Shown in pieces: positions 19,364 through 30,618 of a DNA stretch of 33,937 nt. The stretch comes from Lindgomyces ingoldianus (taxonomy: Eukaryota; Ascomycota; Dothideomycetes; Pleosporales; Lindgomycetaceae). Numbering within the stretch: position 1 is the first letter of the stretch; the number at the start of each line of letters is the position of its first letter. A program made the position numbers and the translations under genes. The notes below the pieces were generated by a model, which was not told the origin of the DNA, did not search any database, and worked only from the letters and a program-made list of their open reading frames with translations. The stretch spans positions 1,972,741 through 2,006,677 of the forward strand of contig NW_022985165.1 of assembly GCF_010093535.1 (NCBI RefSeq). Direction: 5' to 3'.

Positions 19364-20786
19364 TGTTAGATTAAAGCACTGTTTCTAGGCTTCCTAAGAT
19401 GAATGATGGGTTTAGATATAATGTAACGTACTTTACAGGCGAGTTGCTCACACACCTAAGTTGCTTACTTTTGCTAAGACCCCACTAAACTACTCTTCCT
19501 ACACTAATGCATTCCCTATAACACTACTTAGACGCGCTAAAAGAATGTTAGATACAGCTTACGCTCTAAGCTTTTAAACAAGACATAAAACTCTTAAAAA
19601 AATGTACTATAAGTATGTGTAAAGTTCTGTAAAAGACAATAAATAACTACAGTGCTAAACAACCTTTACAAGCTAATTCTACAGCTAAATTACAAAGGCT
19701 AGGCAATAAAAAGAAGTAGATAATTATCAAGACTATACTTAAGCTATATACGCAAGGAATTTCCCCTTAGATAGCATTTATAGCTAATATAGCTAATTCT
19801 TTGCGCACTAAGCGTAATCTAGGCTATGTTTACATAAACTAGCCTAGTATGTTTATAAAGCGTTATTTAAAGCTTAAAGTAATGTTTAAGCATAAGTATA
19901 ACTATAAGAGAGCTTTTTATAAAAGTCCTAGAGTAATTTAGGGCAGGTTTAGCCTTGTAGAGAATATTAATGCTAAGTATAGCATCTAGAATAATAACAT
20001 GTACAACTTTAGTAAGACAGGCTTTATAATTAGCTAAATATCTTTTAACTATACTTACGCTTAAAACTTTACTTTAAGCTCTAAATAACACTTTATAAAC
20101 ATACTAGGCTAGTTTATGTAAACATAGCCTAGATTACGCTTAGCGCGCAAAGAATTAGCTATATTAGCTATAAATGCTATTTAAGAGGAAATTCCTTGCG
20201 TATATAGCTTAAGTATAGTCTTAATAATTATCTACTTCTTTTTATTGCCTAGCCTTTGCAATTTAGCTGTAGAATTAGCTTGTAAAGGTTGTTTAGCACT
20301 ATAGTTATTTATTGTCTTTTACAGAACTTTACATATACTTATAGTACATTTCTTTAAGAGTTTTATGTCTTGTTTAAAAGCTTAGAGCGTAAGCTGTATC
20401 TAACATTCTTTTAGCGCGTCTAAGTAGTGTTGTGGGGAATGCATTAGTGTAGAAAGGGTGGTTTAGTGGGGTCTTAGCAAAAGTAAGCGACTCAGGTGTG
20501 TGAGCAACTCGCCTGTGAAGTACGTTATGGGATGATGATTCATTGTATTGATTTATCGATCCTTTTTCTGCTCTACTCGTGTTGCTCGGCTTTTTGTTTT
20601 GCCGATCCGAGTCCCTCGCGCACTTGCCCTATGCGCGACCAGCTTGCAAAATGCTGCAAAATGCTGCAACATGCTGCAAAATGCTGCAATTTGCTGCAAC
20701 ATACTGTTCGAGCTTATTGCTCGTACTATGTAGCAGCTTTCGTCAAGCGTTCCTCCTGTCTTGACAGTAGGTGCGCATATCTGACA
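19364..20786 (-). repeat. Copia solo LTR, reversed, interrupted by FB2
   Basis: Reverse complement of the copia LTR: starts TGTTAGATTAAAGC and ends ATATCTGACA, flanked by AGTAG (19359-19363 and 20787-20791). Removing FB2 leaves about 321 bases. No internal copia sequence is present, so this is the product of LTR-LTR recombination. It has six or so GCTGCAAAAT-type units (20642-20704), more than the 5' LTR at 13946. Confidence 0.9.
19426..20525. mobile_element. FB2: second foldback element of the FB1 family
   Basis: 1,100 bases, flanked by TA (19424-19425 and 20526-20527), inserted in the copia solo LTR. Arms about 19426-19905 and 20047-20525. Terminal repeats begin ACGTACTTTACAGGCGAG. The left arm reads a transposase N-terminus from ATG near 19516 (M-H-S-L, then the helix-turn-helix region) on the + strand; the right arm repeats it on the minus strand. 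The inner junction GGCTTTATAATTAGCTAAAT followed by TTTTAACTATAC matches FB1. Less mutated than FB1, hence probably younger or hit fewer times. Confidence 0.88.
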
Positions 20787-21524
20787 AGTAGCATCTAATA
20801 GCCTAACTAGCTATTAGCATAGTAGAATTAGCTATAATAATAAAAAACAATACTAGGCTAACTTTAGCTACTACCTACACTTCTTACTCTATAGTGTATA
20901 ACTAATAGACTTTTTAGAATTAGTCTTATATGTAAACTAGCTATAGAAACTACACTAGCAGTTAGCTAAAAAAGCATAGAATAGCTAAGAAAAAATAAAA
21001 CAATTAGAAAATAAGTTATAAGTTAAAAGACTTGTAATTTACTTTAAAGATTATATGTATCTTAAAATAAAGAATCTTTATACACTCTAACTATCTAAAA
21101 GGCTAGCAGAAAAACACATTAGCTTATATAAAGTACTCTAGTTATAGAATAATAACTATAAACTTAAGCTTTTAAAAAACATGTGTATTTACCTTTAGTT
21201 TTACATCTCTAAGCTTAAAAAAGCTTAAAAAAGAATACTCTTATCTACTAAAAAATAAAAAGATATTAAAGTAAAATATAAAGTTAAGTAAATAGTTAAT
21301 ATAAGAAAACAAAAAAGTTTTTAGTAAAATAAAAAATAGCTTACTAGTAAAAATATATAAAAGCTTATTAAGAATTTAACAAACACTCTACAGCTTTTTT
21401 AAGAATATTAGAAAGCGCATCTAACTAGAACTACCTAGGAGAAAGCTCTCTAGACTAAGAAGGCACTCTAGCAACATTATTAGATAGCTCTAATGTAGAA
21501 GGCTAATAACCTTGTAAAACTAGC
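20787..21524 (+). pseudogene. Chromo-B pol 3' part: integrase C-terminus and chromodomain
   Basis: Picks up at the residue where the solo LTR interrupted integrase and follows Chromo-A from about 5525. The chromodomain at about 21260-21400 reads K-Y-K-V-K, then T-S-K-N-I and N-L-T-N, matching the Y-x-V-x-x-I ... N-T-W-x-x-x-x-N-L pattern of chromoviral integrases, which is known to direct insertion to marked heterochromatin. Heavily AT-rich with many TAA/TAG stops. It runs into the antisense ORF region near 21525. Confidence 0.78.
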
Positions 21525-21869
21525 TAAGGTAGAGAAGAGCTATAAGCTTTTACTTTTAGCGCTTTAATTTTATCTAAAGAAGATAAGTCTTTTTTTAAAT
21601 ACTTTACCTTTTAATTCTTTAGAAAATCTAGCTATTTCTATAACTAAGACTTTTACACCTACATTAACTAAAGTTATTTAAGAGCCTTTGCTACTTTTCT
21701 TTTCTAGCATTTAAAGATTGCTTTTTATTAAACACACATATCTCTTATCTTATAAAGTAATTGCTTTTACTTTTTCTCTAAACACTTCTAGGGTGTATTA
21801 GAAATAAAGATGTTGTAATAGCTTTTTTTAGATACACTTAACACACTTGTTTAATAACAAGGTTAACAC
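21525..21869 (-). pseudogene. Chromo-B antisense ORF (Cys/coiled-coil family)
   Basis: Minus-strand frame beginning near 21869 (GTG in the place of an ATG; the true start is uncertain) with N-K-C-V-K-C-I, homologous to the C-V-E-C-V and C-V-K-C-V motifs of Chromo-A and -C. A Lys-rich middle follows. The C-terminal S-L-D-K-I-K-A-L match is one base out of phase with the N-terminus, pointing to a small indel in an A-run near 21590. Ends at a TAG about 21523-21525. Function unknown; part of the paired-ORF block. Confidence 0.58.
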
Positions 21870-22282
21870 GCAGAAGGAACTAGAAAAACAGCATAAACTA
21901 TGCAAACACATCTTTGTATAATAAAGAAGGCTAAGACAAGCAACAGCACAAGAATAATAAGTATAGGCAGACTAACAAGGCATAGTTAGAACTAAGGAAA
22001 GTAAACATTAAGAAAGCATTCATAGAAGAGCACCTACTAGATATAAGAGAATTCTAACACTTACAACAGCGTAAGCAAAACAGCAAAGACGCTAATAAAA
22101 AGAGAAGCCTACATGTTACAACCTATAATTAGGCTGTAAACTACCCTTTAGAAATGCTCTACTGTTTAGACAAACAAAGATAGAGCCCCTAGGTTACCTT
22201 ACTAAAGGAAAAGCTACATAACCTAACAGACAAAGAAGAGGCTACTATAGCAGACCTGCTAATAGACAAATGTACTGTCTAA
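21854..22282 (+). pseudogene. Chromo-B third sense ORF, start codon lost, ends in LTR
   Basis: 143 codons from ATA at 21854 (aligned to the Chromo-A ATG, so probably a RIP-changed start) to TAA at 22280-22282. Matches the Chromo-A third ORF through I/M-T-R, a Y-N-K stretch, T-N-K-A near 21970, K-A-F near 22015, Q-H-L-Q near 22060, N-S-K-D-A-N near 22085, and the final C-T-V-stop, which again lies in the 3' LTR. The middle is rich in Lys, Gln and Asn. Chromo-A and Chromo-B versions differ by one codon in length. Confidence 0.65.
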
Positions 22283-22657
22283 TAAGCGGACAGCATAGGA
22301 GCGCAAGTACGCGCAGGGGAGCGCAAACGCGCGCAGGCAATTATTTGCAATTACCTACAATTACCTGCAATTACCCTCTAGGCCTTTACGTATATAGCTA
22401 GAACAGAGAACTATGTGTAGAAGGTGTAATTAATGTTTAGTTTATTCTTATATAGACTAAGTAGCATTATTACTTTATAACAAGCACAATACTATTATAT
22501 ATCTTGCACTATGTATACCTCTAATCTTGTCCTACAGACTGTTTAACTTAAAGCACCTTATACTGCTGTCACAGTGTAAACCACAATCGGCCACCCCTCT
22601 CTGTAATCCTAGCTTGGTTCGCCTGGACTGTACACCTGTTGTAAGGACGGAGCTCTG
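22276..22657 (+). repeat. 3' LTR of Chromo-B, first part
   Basis: Starts TGTCTAATAAG like Chromo-A, then has its own repeat-rich segment (GCGCAAGTACGCGCAGG, then CAATTACCTGCAATTACC units, 22300-22380). Continues to CTCTG at 22653-22657, where Chromo-C is inserted; resumes at 30409. The section 22590-22657 is little mutated. Confidence 0.85.
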
Positions 22658-23274
22658 TGTTACAATCCTTGCTTCGTGGAAGCACTCGGGTCTTATGATG
22701 TTCCTAGGGGACGAGTAGGACGGGTGGTAAGGGGCCAACGGCAGGGTGTACAGTCCTACGTATAGGCTATTGGGCTACTAGAGAGAGGGTAGAGCAACTG
22801 GATTGTGGTTTGCCCTATGTGCGGCAGTATAGTAGCCAGGGTTAAACAGTCCTGTTAGACAGGGTTAGAGGTATATATAGTGTAAGATATACAAATAGTA
22901 TTATAGCTCTTTAGAAAGCTAAATGCTACTTAGTCTATGTAAAAAATAAACTAAATATTAAACACACCTCTTAAAGGTTATATAGTGTAGGAACTATATA
23001 CATGTTTAAAGGGCGCTAAGGCAAGCTAGAGTAAGTTTAAGTAAGCTTTATAAACTAGCTATACTGCTAACTCTTCTTAGCTTATCTAAACTTGCTAAGG
23101 TTTTGTAGAACTTACGTCCTATCTTTCTACTAGATAACACACTCTTTGCCTATTATAAAAAGTAGTGCTGCTTCTGCGTCCTCTAATTAGTCTATAAGCA
23201 AGCCCTGTTCCCATCTAGCTAGATTGTAGAGCACTGCTAGTAGAGTTACGCTAGTCTAACTGTAGACTGTAACA
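22658..23274 (-). repeat. 3' LTR of Chromo-C
   Basis: 617 bases. On the minus strand it begins TGTTACAGTCTACAG and ends AAGGATTGTAACA. On the + strand the hairpin TGCTTC-GTG-GAAGCA (22670-22684) stands at the LTR 3' end. Bases 22658-22830 are well preserved, whereas the other half is mutated relative to the copy at 29792. Confidence 0.93.
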
Positions 23275-23531
23275 CGCTGCCTCTTCTCCTTAGTGGCGTC
23301 CTTGCTGCTCTGCTTACACAACTGTGTTAGTAAGAGTTTGTTTATAAAGTAAGTGTTTACTTACTAAAAAGCATTCTTAGTATTTATGCTTTTTAAACTA
23401 AATAGCTTATTAGTCTTATTTATCTTACTGTTTTTATGTTACCCTTTATTTTAATCTTCTTTACTAGATAAAAATAAGGCTCTGCAGCGCTTACTAATCT
23501 TTAAAGTTGTTTTATATGTTAACCCTATTAT
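23256..23531 (-). pseudogene. Chromo-C third sense ORF (short version), ends in LTR
   Basis: 92 codons on the minus strand from ATA at 23531 (aligned to the Chromo-A ATG) to TAG at 23258-23256, which is inside the LTR. Shared with Chromo-A: I-S-K, then A-x-F-L or A-L-F-L, K-(E)-D-Q, N-K, and a K-D-A motif followed by E-K. It lacks the C-terminal 45-50 residues present in Chromo-A and -B. The purine-rich run AAGGAGAAGAGGCAGCG just before the LTR lies in this ORF and may serve as polypurine tract. Its start overlaps the antisense ORF start by 16 bases. Confidence 0.62.
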
Positions 23532-23932
23532 TAGACAGGTGTGTTAAATGTGTAAAAAAAAATAACAGGTGCAATGTTTTTATATCTAATACTATATAAA
23601 AGCGTCTAAAGAGGGAGAGAGGTAAGCTCCTTTAGTCTACTAAGGCTTTATAGGTGCGTAATTATAAGCTTACTAAGAAATAGATAGTCTAGATTTAGAA
23701 GTAGCTAGCCTAAGACTAAAAGTAGCTTTATTTATAGAAAGAGTTGCTAGCAGCAAGGGATAAAAAGTGTTCTAAACAGGATTATATCTAAAAGTTACTA
23801 GATCTATTAAAGGCTTAACGTGTAAAGTATTTAAAAGGGGACTTTTTCTCTTTAGACAAAATAAAAGCTTTTAAGGCTAAAGTAAAAAGTTATTTCTTTT
23901 TATAGCTTTTATTAGCTAAGACTTGTCTCTAA
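23516..23932 (+). pseudogene. Chromo-C antisense ORF (Cys/coiled-coil family), longest copy
   Basis: On the + strand, opposite to Chromo-C pol: ATG at 23516 to TAA at 23930-23932, 139 codons, interrupted by TAA/TAG only. N-terminus L-D-R-C-V-K-C-V, then another Cys (N-R-C-N-V). A central Lys/Gln/Leu-rich segment with several stops in Gln-like positions fits a coiled coil. The C-terminus V-K-Y-L-K-G-D-F-F-S-L-D-K-I-K-A-F matches Chromo-A's K-Y-L-E-G-D-L-L-S-L-D-K-L-K-A-L with conservative substitutions, which supports coding on this strand. Located between pol and the 3' LTR. Confidence 0.7.
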
Positions 23933-26900
23933 AGGCTGCTGCTATTTAGTAATAATGTAGCTATTTTTTTAATATAGGTGCCTTATTGCCTAGCTAGTTT
24001 CTTTTAGACAAGCCTAAAGGTACCTTTATACTAATAGCTGTATGTTCTGCAAATTCTTAGCTAGTTTCTATGTGTTTTTACTAGTAGGCTACTTTTTCTA
24101 TTTTACTAAAAATTCTTTTTAGTTTTTTTAATTACTAATAATGCATTTAACTTTATACTTTATTTCTTTGTCTTTTTATTTTTATGTAGATAAAGGAATT
24201 TTTTTAGGTGCTTTCTCTAACCTAAAGACATAAAACTATAGGTGTATTTTTATATGTAGAGGAAGCTTAAGCTTGCAGTTGTCTTGTTAAGTTTATAAAA
24301 CTTTATAAAGTCTTTTTTTTTACTAGCTTTTAAGAAAGTTAAGGTACCTTAAAATTTTTAGTGTTAAGATATACATAGTCCCTAGGGCTAATTTCTAGGC
24401 TAAGTTATTATAACTTGTTTACATATTATTCTATTATTTTTTAACTAGATTTAGCTTTAATTACTAACTTCTTATAAATGTTTTATAAGTTTAATAACTA
24501 GTCTACTAATTTTTAAGAGTCTGTAGGTTAGTTTCCTTATAGTGTAAAGTAGAAGTTGTACTTAAAATTAGCTTTATAAAGTGTTTCCTTTATTATAGCT
24601 AACTTTATAGTGTTAATAGCTAGTTATGCTATAGGGAGCTATTCTGCCTAATTATTCTAAGTATAGAAAATGTACTTTCTTAGATACTTTTTTACTTTAG
24701 CGTTTACTCTCTTAGTCTAGCTGTCTGTCTATAGATAGTATGCTATAGATAGTTTGTGTGTTATGCTAAGGTGTCTTATTACTGCCTTCTAAAATCTGCT
24801 AGTAAACAGTTTATTTTAGTCTAAAATAATAATTCTAGGGCATCTATACACTAATAAAACATTTTATGTAAGCTTATAAATAAATTCTTTAGCTGTTATT
24901 ATTTTTTTAAAGGGCTAAGTATATAAATACTTAGTAGTTTTATTAAAAGCTACTATAATTATATTACACATTCTTTTTATTTTTAGTTCTTTAGATAAGG
25001 GAAGTTCTGTAATAAAGTCTATTATAACTATTATCTATAGTTACTTAGAAGCTTTAATTAGTTATAAGTATCTATAGGCTTTATGCCTTTATAAGTTGTT
25101 TTTATTACATGTATTGCATTCTCTAAGCACTTTAGTACATAATTGCTTTACTTTTAGTATTTGTTATAGTATAGCAGCCTTTAATTTCTTTTAAAGGGTG
25201 CCTATTTCTAGGTGCCTAAACATTAGAGATTTATAGTATTTACAGATTAAGTTTTTCTATCTCTGCTTATTTACTATAAGCATATAGAATTCTTTTATAA
25301 GCTAAGGCCTATTATAGAGCTATCCTTTAGCAGTTTTTTTAAAGAGAGTAAATTTCTTAGTTTCTTCTTTTTCTTTATTAAAGTAGTTAGGCCTCTAGCT
25401 AAGGGTGTTAGCCTGCTAGTTCTGTGTCTCTAAGATGTGTTTAATAATATAATTAAACTGTGTAAGCTCTATTACTTATTTTATGTGCATTAGTAAGAGT
25501 TTCTTTACTATTAAAAATATAACTAAGTTTACATAGTTAGTTATAATGTAAAAAAGTTTTACTATTCTGTGTAGCTTTATAGCTTATACCTTTACTATAT
25601 TTAATATAGCTTTTAGTTTTTTATTAGGTATGCTGTAGCTAGCTTTAGGTCCTAAGAACTTAGCTAAGTAGTATGCTACTAGGTGCTATTTTCTATCCTT
25701 CTGTTTTTAGTAAAGTGCTGCTCTGCTGGCTTCTAAGGATGCATCTGTGTGGATTTTTGTATTTAGCTGTAGGTTGTACATCTTTAGTACTAGTTTAGCT
25801 ATTATAGCTTATTTTAGCGCTATAAACACTTTATTTATTTATAAAGTCTAGATAAACTTTGCTATTACCTACACCTTAGTAGTAGTGTTTATTAGGGGTA
25901 TAGTAATTTTTAAGTAATTTTTAATTATCTATCTAACGTATTTTAATAGTCTAAGGAATTCTTTAACTTTCTTAACTATTATAGGTTTTAGCTATTTAAG
26001 TACTTTTTATATTTTAGCTAAGTTAATTTTTATTTCTTTACTATTAATTATAAATCTTAAGTATTCTATTTTAGCAATGTAGAATTTATATTTAGAGAGC
26101 TGTAGATAAAGTCTGTACTTTTTTTTTAGCTTTTTTAAGACTTTTTATACTTTTTATATGTAATCTTCTAGAGTGTCTTTTAAGTAGATAAGGACGTTAT
26201 CTAGGTATACTAGGGTGAAGACATTAAAGTACAGGTTAAGAGCTGTATTAATAATTTACTAAAACATTGCAGGAGTGTTTATTAGGCTAAACAGCATTAC
26301 TAGCAGTTTATAAAGTCCCTATAAAGTTCTAAACACTATAAGCTACTTATCTTTTTCTTTAATTTTTATTTTATTAAATCTGTCTTATACATTAAACTTT
26401 GTAAAGTATTAGGTTTCTTTTAGTTAGTTTATAATGTTTTATATAATTAGTAAGGGAAATTAGTTTTAAATTGTATTATTGTTTAGAGTTCTATAATTCT
26501 AGTAGACTTAGATTTTTTCTCTCTTCTTTTTTACAAAAACTACTGCTAAGGCAACTAGACTATAGCTTTTTTAAATATAGCTTTAAGCTAACATCTAGTT
26601 AACATATTTTTATAAGGCTTTTTTTTATGCTTTTGTTAAGAAGCAAAGTCTATAGGTTTTTAAGTTATAGTTTTCTACTAAGTTAATAGCATAGTCCTAA
26701 GGCTAGTATAGTAGCAATTTTTTTTAGGTTTTCTAGCGTCTTAAACATATCCTTGTAGTTCTTATATTTAGTAAGGATGCTGCTTTTATTTTAAATTTAG
26801 AAGATTTTAATTTATTCTACATCTTTATTAGTCTTAATCTTTTTATAGAAGACTTCTTTAAGTTTTTTTATTATTATTTTAATAGCCTAAGCTTTTAGCT

Positions 26901-29766
26901 TTTAGTAGAAAAATCTTTTAAGTTTTCTTTTCTTAGAGTAGTAACTGCTACTTTATTTTACTTGCTTATAAATTAAGCATCTGTTATTATAGTATGCTAA
27001 CTAGGATATGCGCTTATAGTCTTTTAAACCCTTTATTATTATTATTCTCTAGTTAATTGCAGGGTTATGTGTTCTAAGCTAGTTATAGCCTAAAATTATA
27101 TTATACTTATCTTTTAATAAGAGTATGTTTATAGACCTTTAGTCTTTTATGTTTAGAGTTTTAAAGTCTTTTTTATATATTTTTAAGTTAATCTATCCTT
27201 TACTATACTTAATTAAGGATGTGTTAGTAAAAGTTACCTTAAATAGTACTTTTTTTATGCAAAAAGAGACTTTTTGTTTATTAACTTAGTTCTTATTTAA
27301 GGCAGTAAAAGTGCATCTGCTGTCTATAAGGGCTAGTCCTAACTATCCCTTATATGTAAAGGTAGTAGTTAGACTGTGTCTAGTTCCTTATCCTACAGCA
27401 ACTAGGACTAATATGTTATAAAAAACTTCTTTATCTAAAAAAGGTAAAGATTAATGTTTTATAAGTTATTATTAAACTTTTTTTTTTATAGATCTAGTGT
27501 TTCTAGTTATAGTAGTTAGCTACTTTACACTTATAATTTTTAACTAAGTAATGTAATATTAAATAGTCTTTCTTTCTTGCTATTTTTTACTAAAAGTAGT
27601 AGAACCTATAACTGTTTTATTTTTTACATTTTACCTATTCTTCTTATTTATGTGGAGGGGTGGTTTAGCAGGTGTAGTAATTAGCAGTTTTGCAGGCTAA
27701 GGCTGTTCCTTGCTATAGGCACCTATTATAGTTCTTTTTCTATGTAGGCTACTAGCCTGTCTAGTGCTTGTTGTCCTAATGTTTAACATAGTATTATTGT
27801 ATACATTAGTACTAGGGGTATAGACAATTATTAGGTCTATGTAGGGTATTAAGAGGACTCTTTTAGGTCTACTAGAGGTATTCTTGCGTTTATACTATCT
27901 GTACAGGGTGTGCTTTCTATTAGTAATTATTAGTGCTGTAGGCATTGTTTCTACAAAGTACACACTAGCTATAGCTTTATTGCATTACTAAAGCCTTCCT
28001 GCTAATTATAAGGCTTAGGAGTAGTGCTTTAGGTTTTTTAGGTACTAGCTTAGGTACTTTAAACCTAGCAGGTTTACCTAGTCCTTCTAGTTTTTAGTCT
28101 TAGATTTTAATAAAGAACTACTATTATTCTTTATTATTTATAATATTATATTTAACTTTAGCTATCTACTATATAATGTTAAATATAAGGTAGTTGTTGC
28201 TAATGTTTATCTAGTAAAGTATTACTATATAATAGCTTAGGTAGTTATGTTATAGACTACACTTTTAGCATTTACATTTTTAAAACTGTTTAGAGAGTTT
28301 TTTTACTAAAGTGCTAAAGGTCTAGTCTTAAAAAGGGAATTACTTTTCTTTTTTTTAAATATTTATAATATATTCTTAGATCTAAGTCTTTTCTTTATAT
28401 TTTTTAAAGATTATAAGGTCCTGCAATACTATATTTAAACTACTAAAGTCTTAAATTTCTACTTTCTAGTATGCTTTAGAATAGCTGTTTAAAAAATAGT
28501 TTTCTTTATATTACTAGTAAAGTTTATTATTTAGTCTTTTTAATATTTTCTTGTCTATAAGGCTATATTTAGCAGTAATAGCTTTTATTATTATAGTAGT
28601 ATTTTTATTCTTTCTTTTTTAAAAGTTTAGGTAATTTTAGCAGAAATGTTCTACTTTTTTATAGTTTAGGTAGGCCTTATTTTTTAGCTACTTTTGCTAT
28701 TTCTTTATTAAAGGTAGCTTATTATGTTCTAAAACTTAGCTCTTTTTAAAGAGGGGGCTTTATATATGCTTTACATAACTAAGGTCTACTAGTTTTTTAT
28801 TATATTATAAAAGCTTTTTTTTTTAGAAATAAACTTTAGTTTCTAAGAAGTTTCTTTTTATTTCTTTTCTTTTTTATGCTCTCTGTAATAATTATTATAG
28901 ATTATTACTTATATAATAAAGTTTTTAAAAGTAGTTAGCTTATTACTATATATAAATTTATCTTTTACTATTTTGCTTAGTCTGTTATAGAACATGCAGT
29001 AGAGGGCTTTTTAGTCTGTCTATCTACAGATAGCTAACTGTTCCCTAAAGTGTGCTGCATAATTCTAGACTAGGCTATTACCCTACTTTATAGTATCTAA
29101 TTTATTAGCTGTAATTTTCTTTTTATCTAGGGTCTTATAGATAGCTGTTAGGGCGTCTTTAAAGGCTTTAACACTACTAAATACTTCCTTAGTTTTAGAA
29201 GTAAGTGTTATGCTATTAGCTTTAAAATTTATTTAATTATCTATGTATAGCTAGAACTAAATTATAAGAGGGCCTTCTAAGTATAGTTTTATCTAGAATA
29301 TTATTTCTACATTAGTTTAAAATGCTCCTTTATTATATTATATATAAAGGTAGCATTTAGTAAAGAAGAGGTAGAGGTCCTTTAGTAATCTTTTAAAAGG
29401 CTTTAAAAAGGCTAGTCTTAAAGTCTTTTTAGCTATAATGCTTATTCTCTTAGTTAAGATGTTCTAGAGTTTAGCTAGCTCTACTTATAGTGTGTGTATC
29501 TAGTGCGCAGAGCTAGAGGCTTGCTAGGGGTTTATAGGTAATAAGGAATTATTAAATTCTGCTACTTTCTAGTAAAGGTTTTTAACCTTTTTTTAAAAGT
29601 TTACTAGTTTATTTATTTTATTACTAATCTACTAAAGTTTCTTAATGTTATTTTAGATTATATTAATTTATTTTACTACGATAGCTTTACTTTAGGTAGG
29701 AACTTCTATAGATCCTAACAAAGCTATGTAGGCTATGTTAGAGTCTAAATTATGTTAAGTAGTTAT
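23912..29766 (-). pseudogene. Chromo-C gag-pol polyprotein, heavily RIP-mutated
   Basis: Begins near 29766, where an ATA aligns with the Chromo-A start ATG; ends at stops about 23914. Gag about 29700-28700; zinc knuckle near 28670 with Cys replaced by Tyr; protease at 27324 (D-S-G read D-S-R); reverse transcriptase with YLDD read Y-L-D-N (tyrosine codon at 26207); integrase with the catalytic Glu read as Lys (24713-24711) beside L-S-I-A-Y-Y; chromodomain about 24150-24060 (K-Y-K-V-K ... T-S-K-N-T ... N-L-Q-N). By position arithmetic, gag and protease share a phase, but reverse transcriptase and chromodomain are each shifted, so at least two small indels exist in addition to the many TAA/TAG stops. 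Confidence 0.87.
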
Positions 29767-29791
29767 ACTTTTTAAAAAGAGTAGTGTTTAA

Positions 29792-30408
29792 TGTTATAAT
29801 TCTTGCTTTATAGAAGCACTTAGGTCTTATAATGTTCCTAGGGGATAAGTAGGACAGGTGGTAAGAGGCTAACAGCAGGGTGTACAGTCCTACGTATAGG
29901 CTATTAGGCTACTAGAGAGAGGGTAGAGCAACTAGATTATAGTTTACTTTATGTGCAGCAGTATAGTAGCTAGGGTTAAATAGTCTTGTTAGACAGAGTT
30001 AAAGGTATATATAGTGTAAGATATATAAATAGTATTACAGCTCTTTAAAAAGCTAAATGCTACTTAGTCTATGTAAAAAATAAACTAAATATTAAACACA
30101 CCTTCTAAAGGTTATTTAGTGTAGGAACTATATACATGTCTAAAGGGCGCTAAGGTGAGCTAAAGTAAGTTTAAGTAAGCTTTATAAACTAGCTATACTA
30201 CTAACTCTTCTTAGCTTGTCTAAACTTGCTAAGGTTTTACAGGACTTGCGTCCTATCTTCCTACTAGATAACACACTCCTCGCCTATCATAGAAAGTGGT
30301 GCTGCTTCCGCGTCCTCTAATTGGTCTATAAGCGAGCCCTGTTCCCATCCAGCTAGATTGTGGAGCACTGCCGGTGGAGTTACGCTGGTCCAACCGTAGA
30401 CCGTAACA
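29792..30408 (-). repeat. 5' LTR of Chromo-C
   Basis: Same length as 22658-23274. Here the half near 30230-30408 is the well-preserved one, so each LTR is spared at its outer edge and mutated towards the element interior. The terminal hairpin is damaged by transitions (TGCTTTATAGAAGCA). Confidence 0.93.
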
Positions 30409-30618
30409 CTCTGTACCACTGCGCTAATACAACTAAAAAGGTGTGAATAATTAACTAACAGTTAATCTTGCGTACAGAATAGTATATATACCTGTCGCAC
30501 GTAAGCGCCATCTCGGCCTTACACCCGTCGCCTACCTAGCTCTTATCCTCGACCTCCTAAACCCTTTCTCGGCCCCGCGTACTACTAACAAGGAAACTAG
30601 TAGTAGAGATTGTAACAG
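30409..30618 (+). repeat. 3' LTR of Chromo-B, second part
   Basis: Resumes after the CTCTG duplication and ends GAGATTGTAACA at 30618. The LTR without the insertion would be about 587 bases. A hairpin TACTAC...GTAGTA is at 30580-30605, 13 bases before the end. The segment 30480-30600 is GC-rich and nearly free of RIP. Confidence 0.83.

Larger units (their letters stand above)
22658..30408 (-). mobile_element. Chromo-C: complete chromovirus on the minus strand
   Basis: 7,751 bases bounded by two 617-base LTRs with duplication CTCTG on both sides (22653-22657 and 30409-30413). All genes read on the minus strand in the order gag, protease, reverse transcriptase, RNase H, integrase, chromodomain, then the antisense ORF (+ strand here) and third ORF. 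Inserted into the 3' LTR of Chromo-B. The interior is highly AT-rich; LTR ends keep CpG. Confidence 0.94.
7484..30618 (+). mobile_element. Chromo-B: older chromovirus broken into pieces by later insertions
   Basis: Pieces read in order on the + strand: protease (7484-7767), linker before reverse transcriptase (10759-11039), reverse transcriptase to mid-integrase (12781-13945), an integrase sliver (19332-19358), late integrase to third ORF (20787-22282), then the 3' LTR in two parts (22276-22657 and 30409-30618). The breaks fall at matching places in the intact Chromo-A alignment. Everything between the pieces is a separate, later insertion. The gag and 5' LTR lie beyond the window or were lost. 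Positions here span the insertions. Confidence 0.85.

Noticed and set aside
20496..20798. Three overlapping + strand frames of 61-100 codons
   Set aside because: They run across the FB2 terminal repeat and the solo copia LTR and differ only by frame through the GCTGCAAAAT repeat. No gene.
22527..22738. Frames on both strands at the Chromo-B/Chromo-C LTR junction
   Set aside because: They cross the insertion border between two LTRs in a GC-rich, little-mutated patch; no conserved motif.
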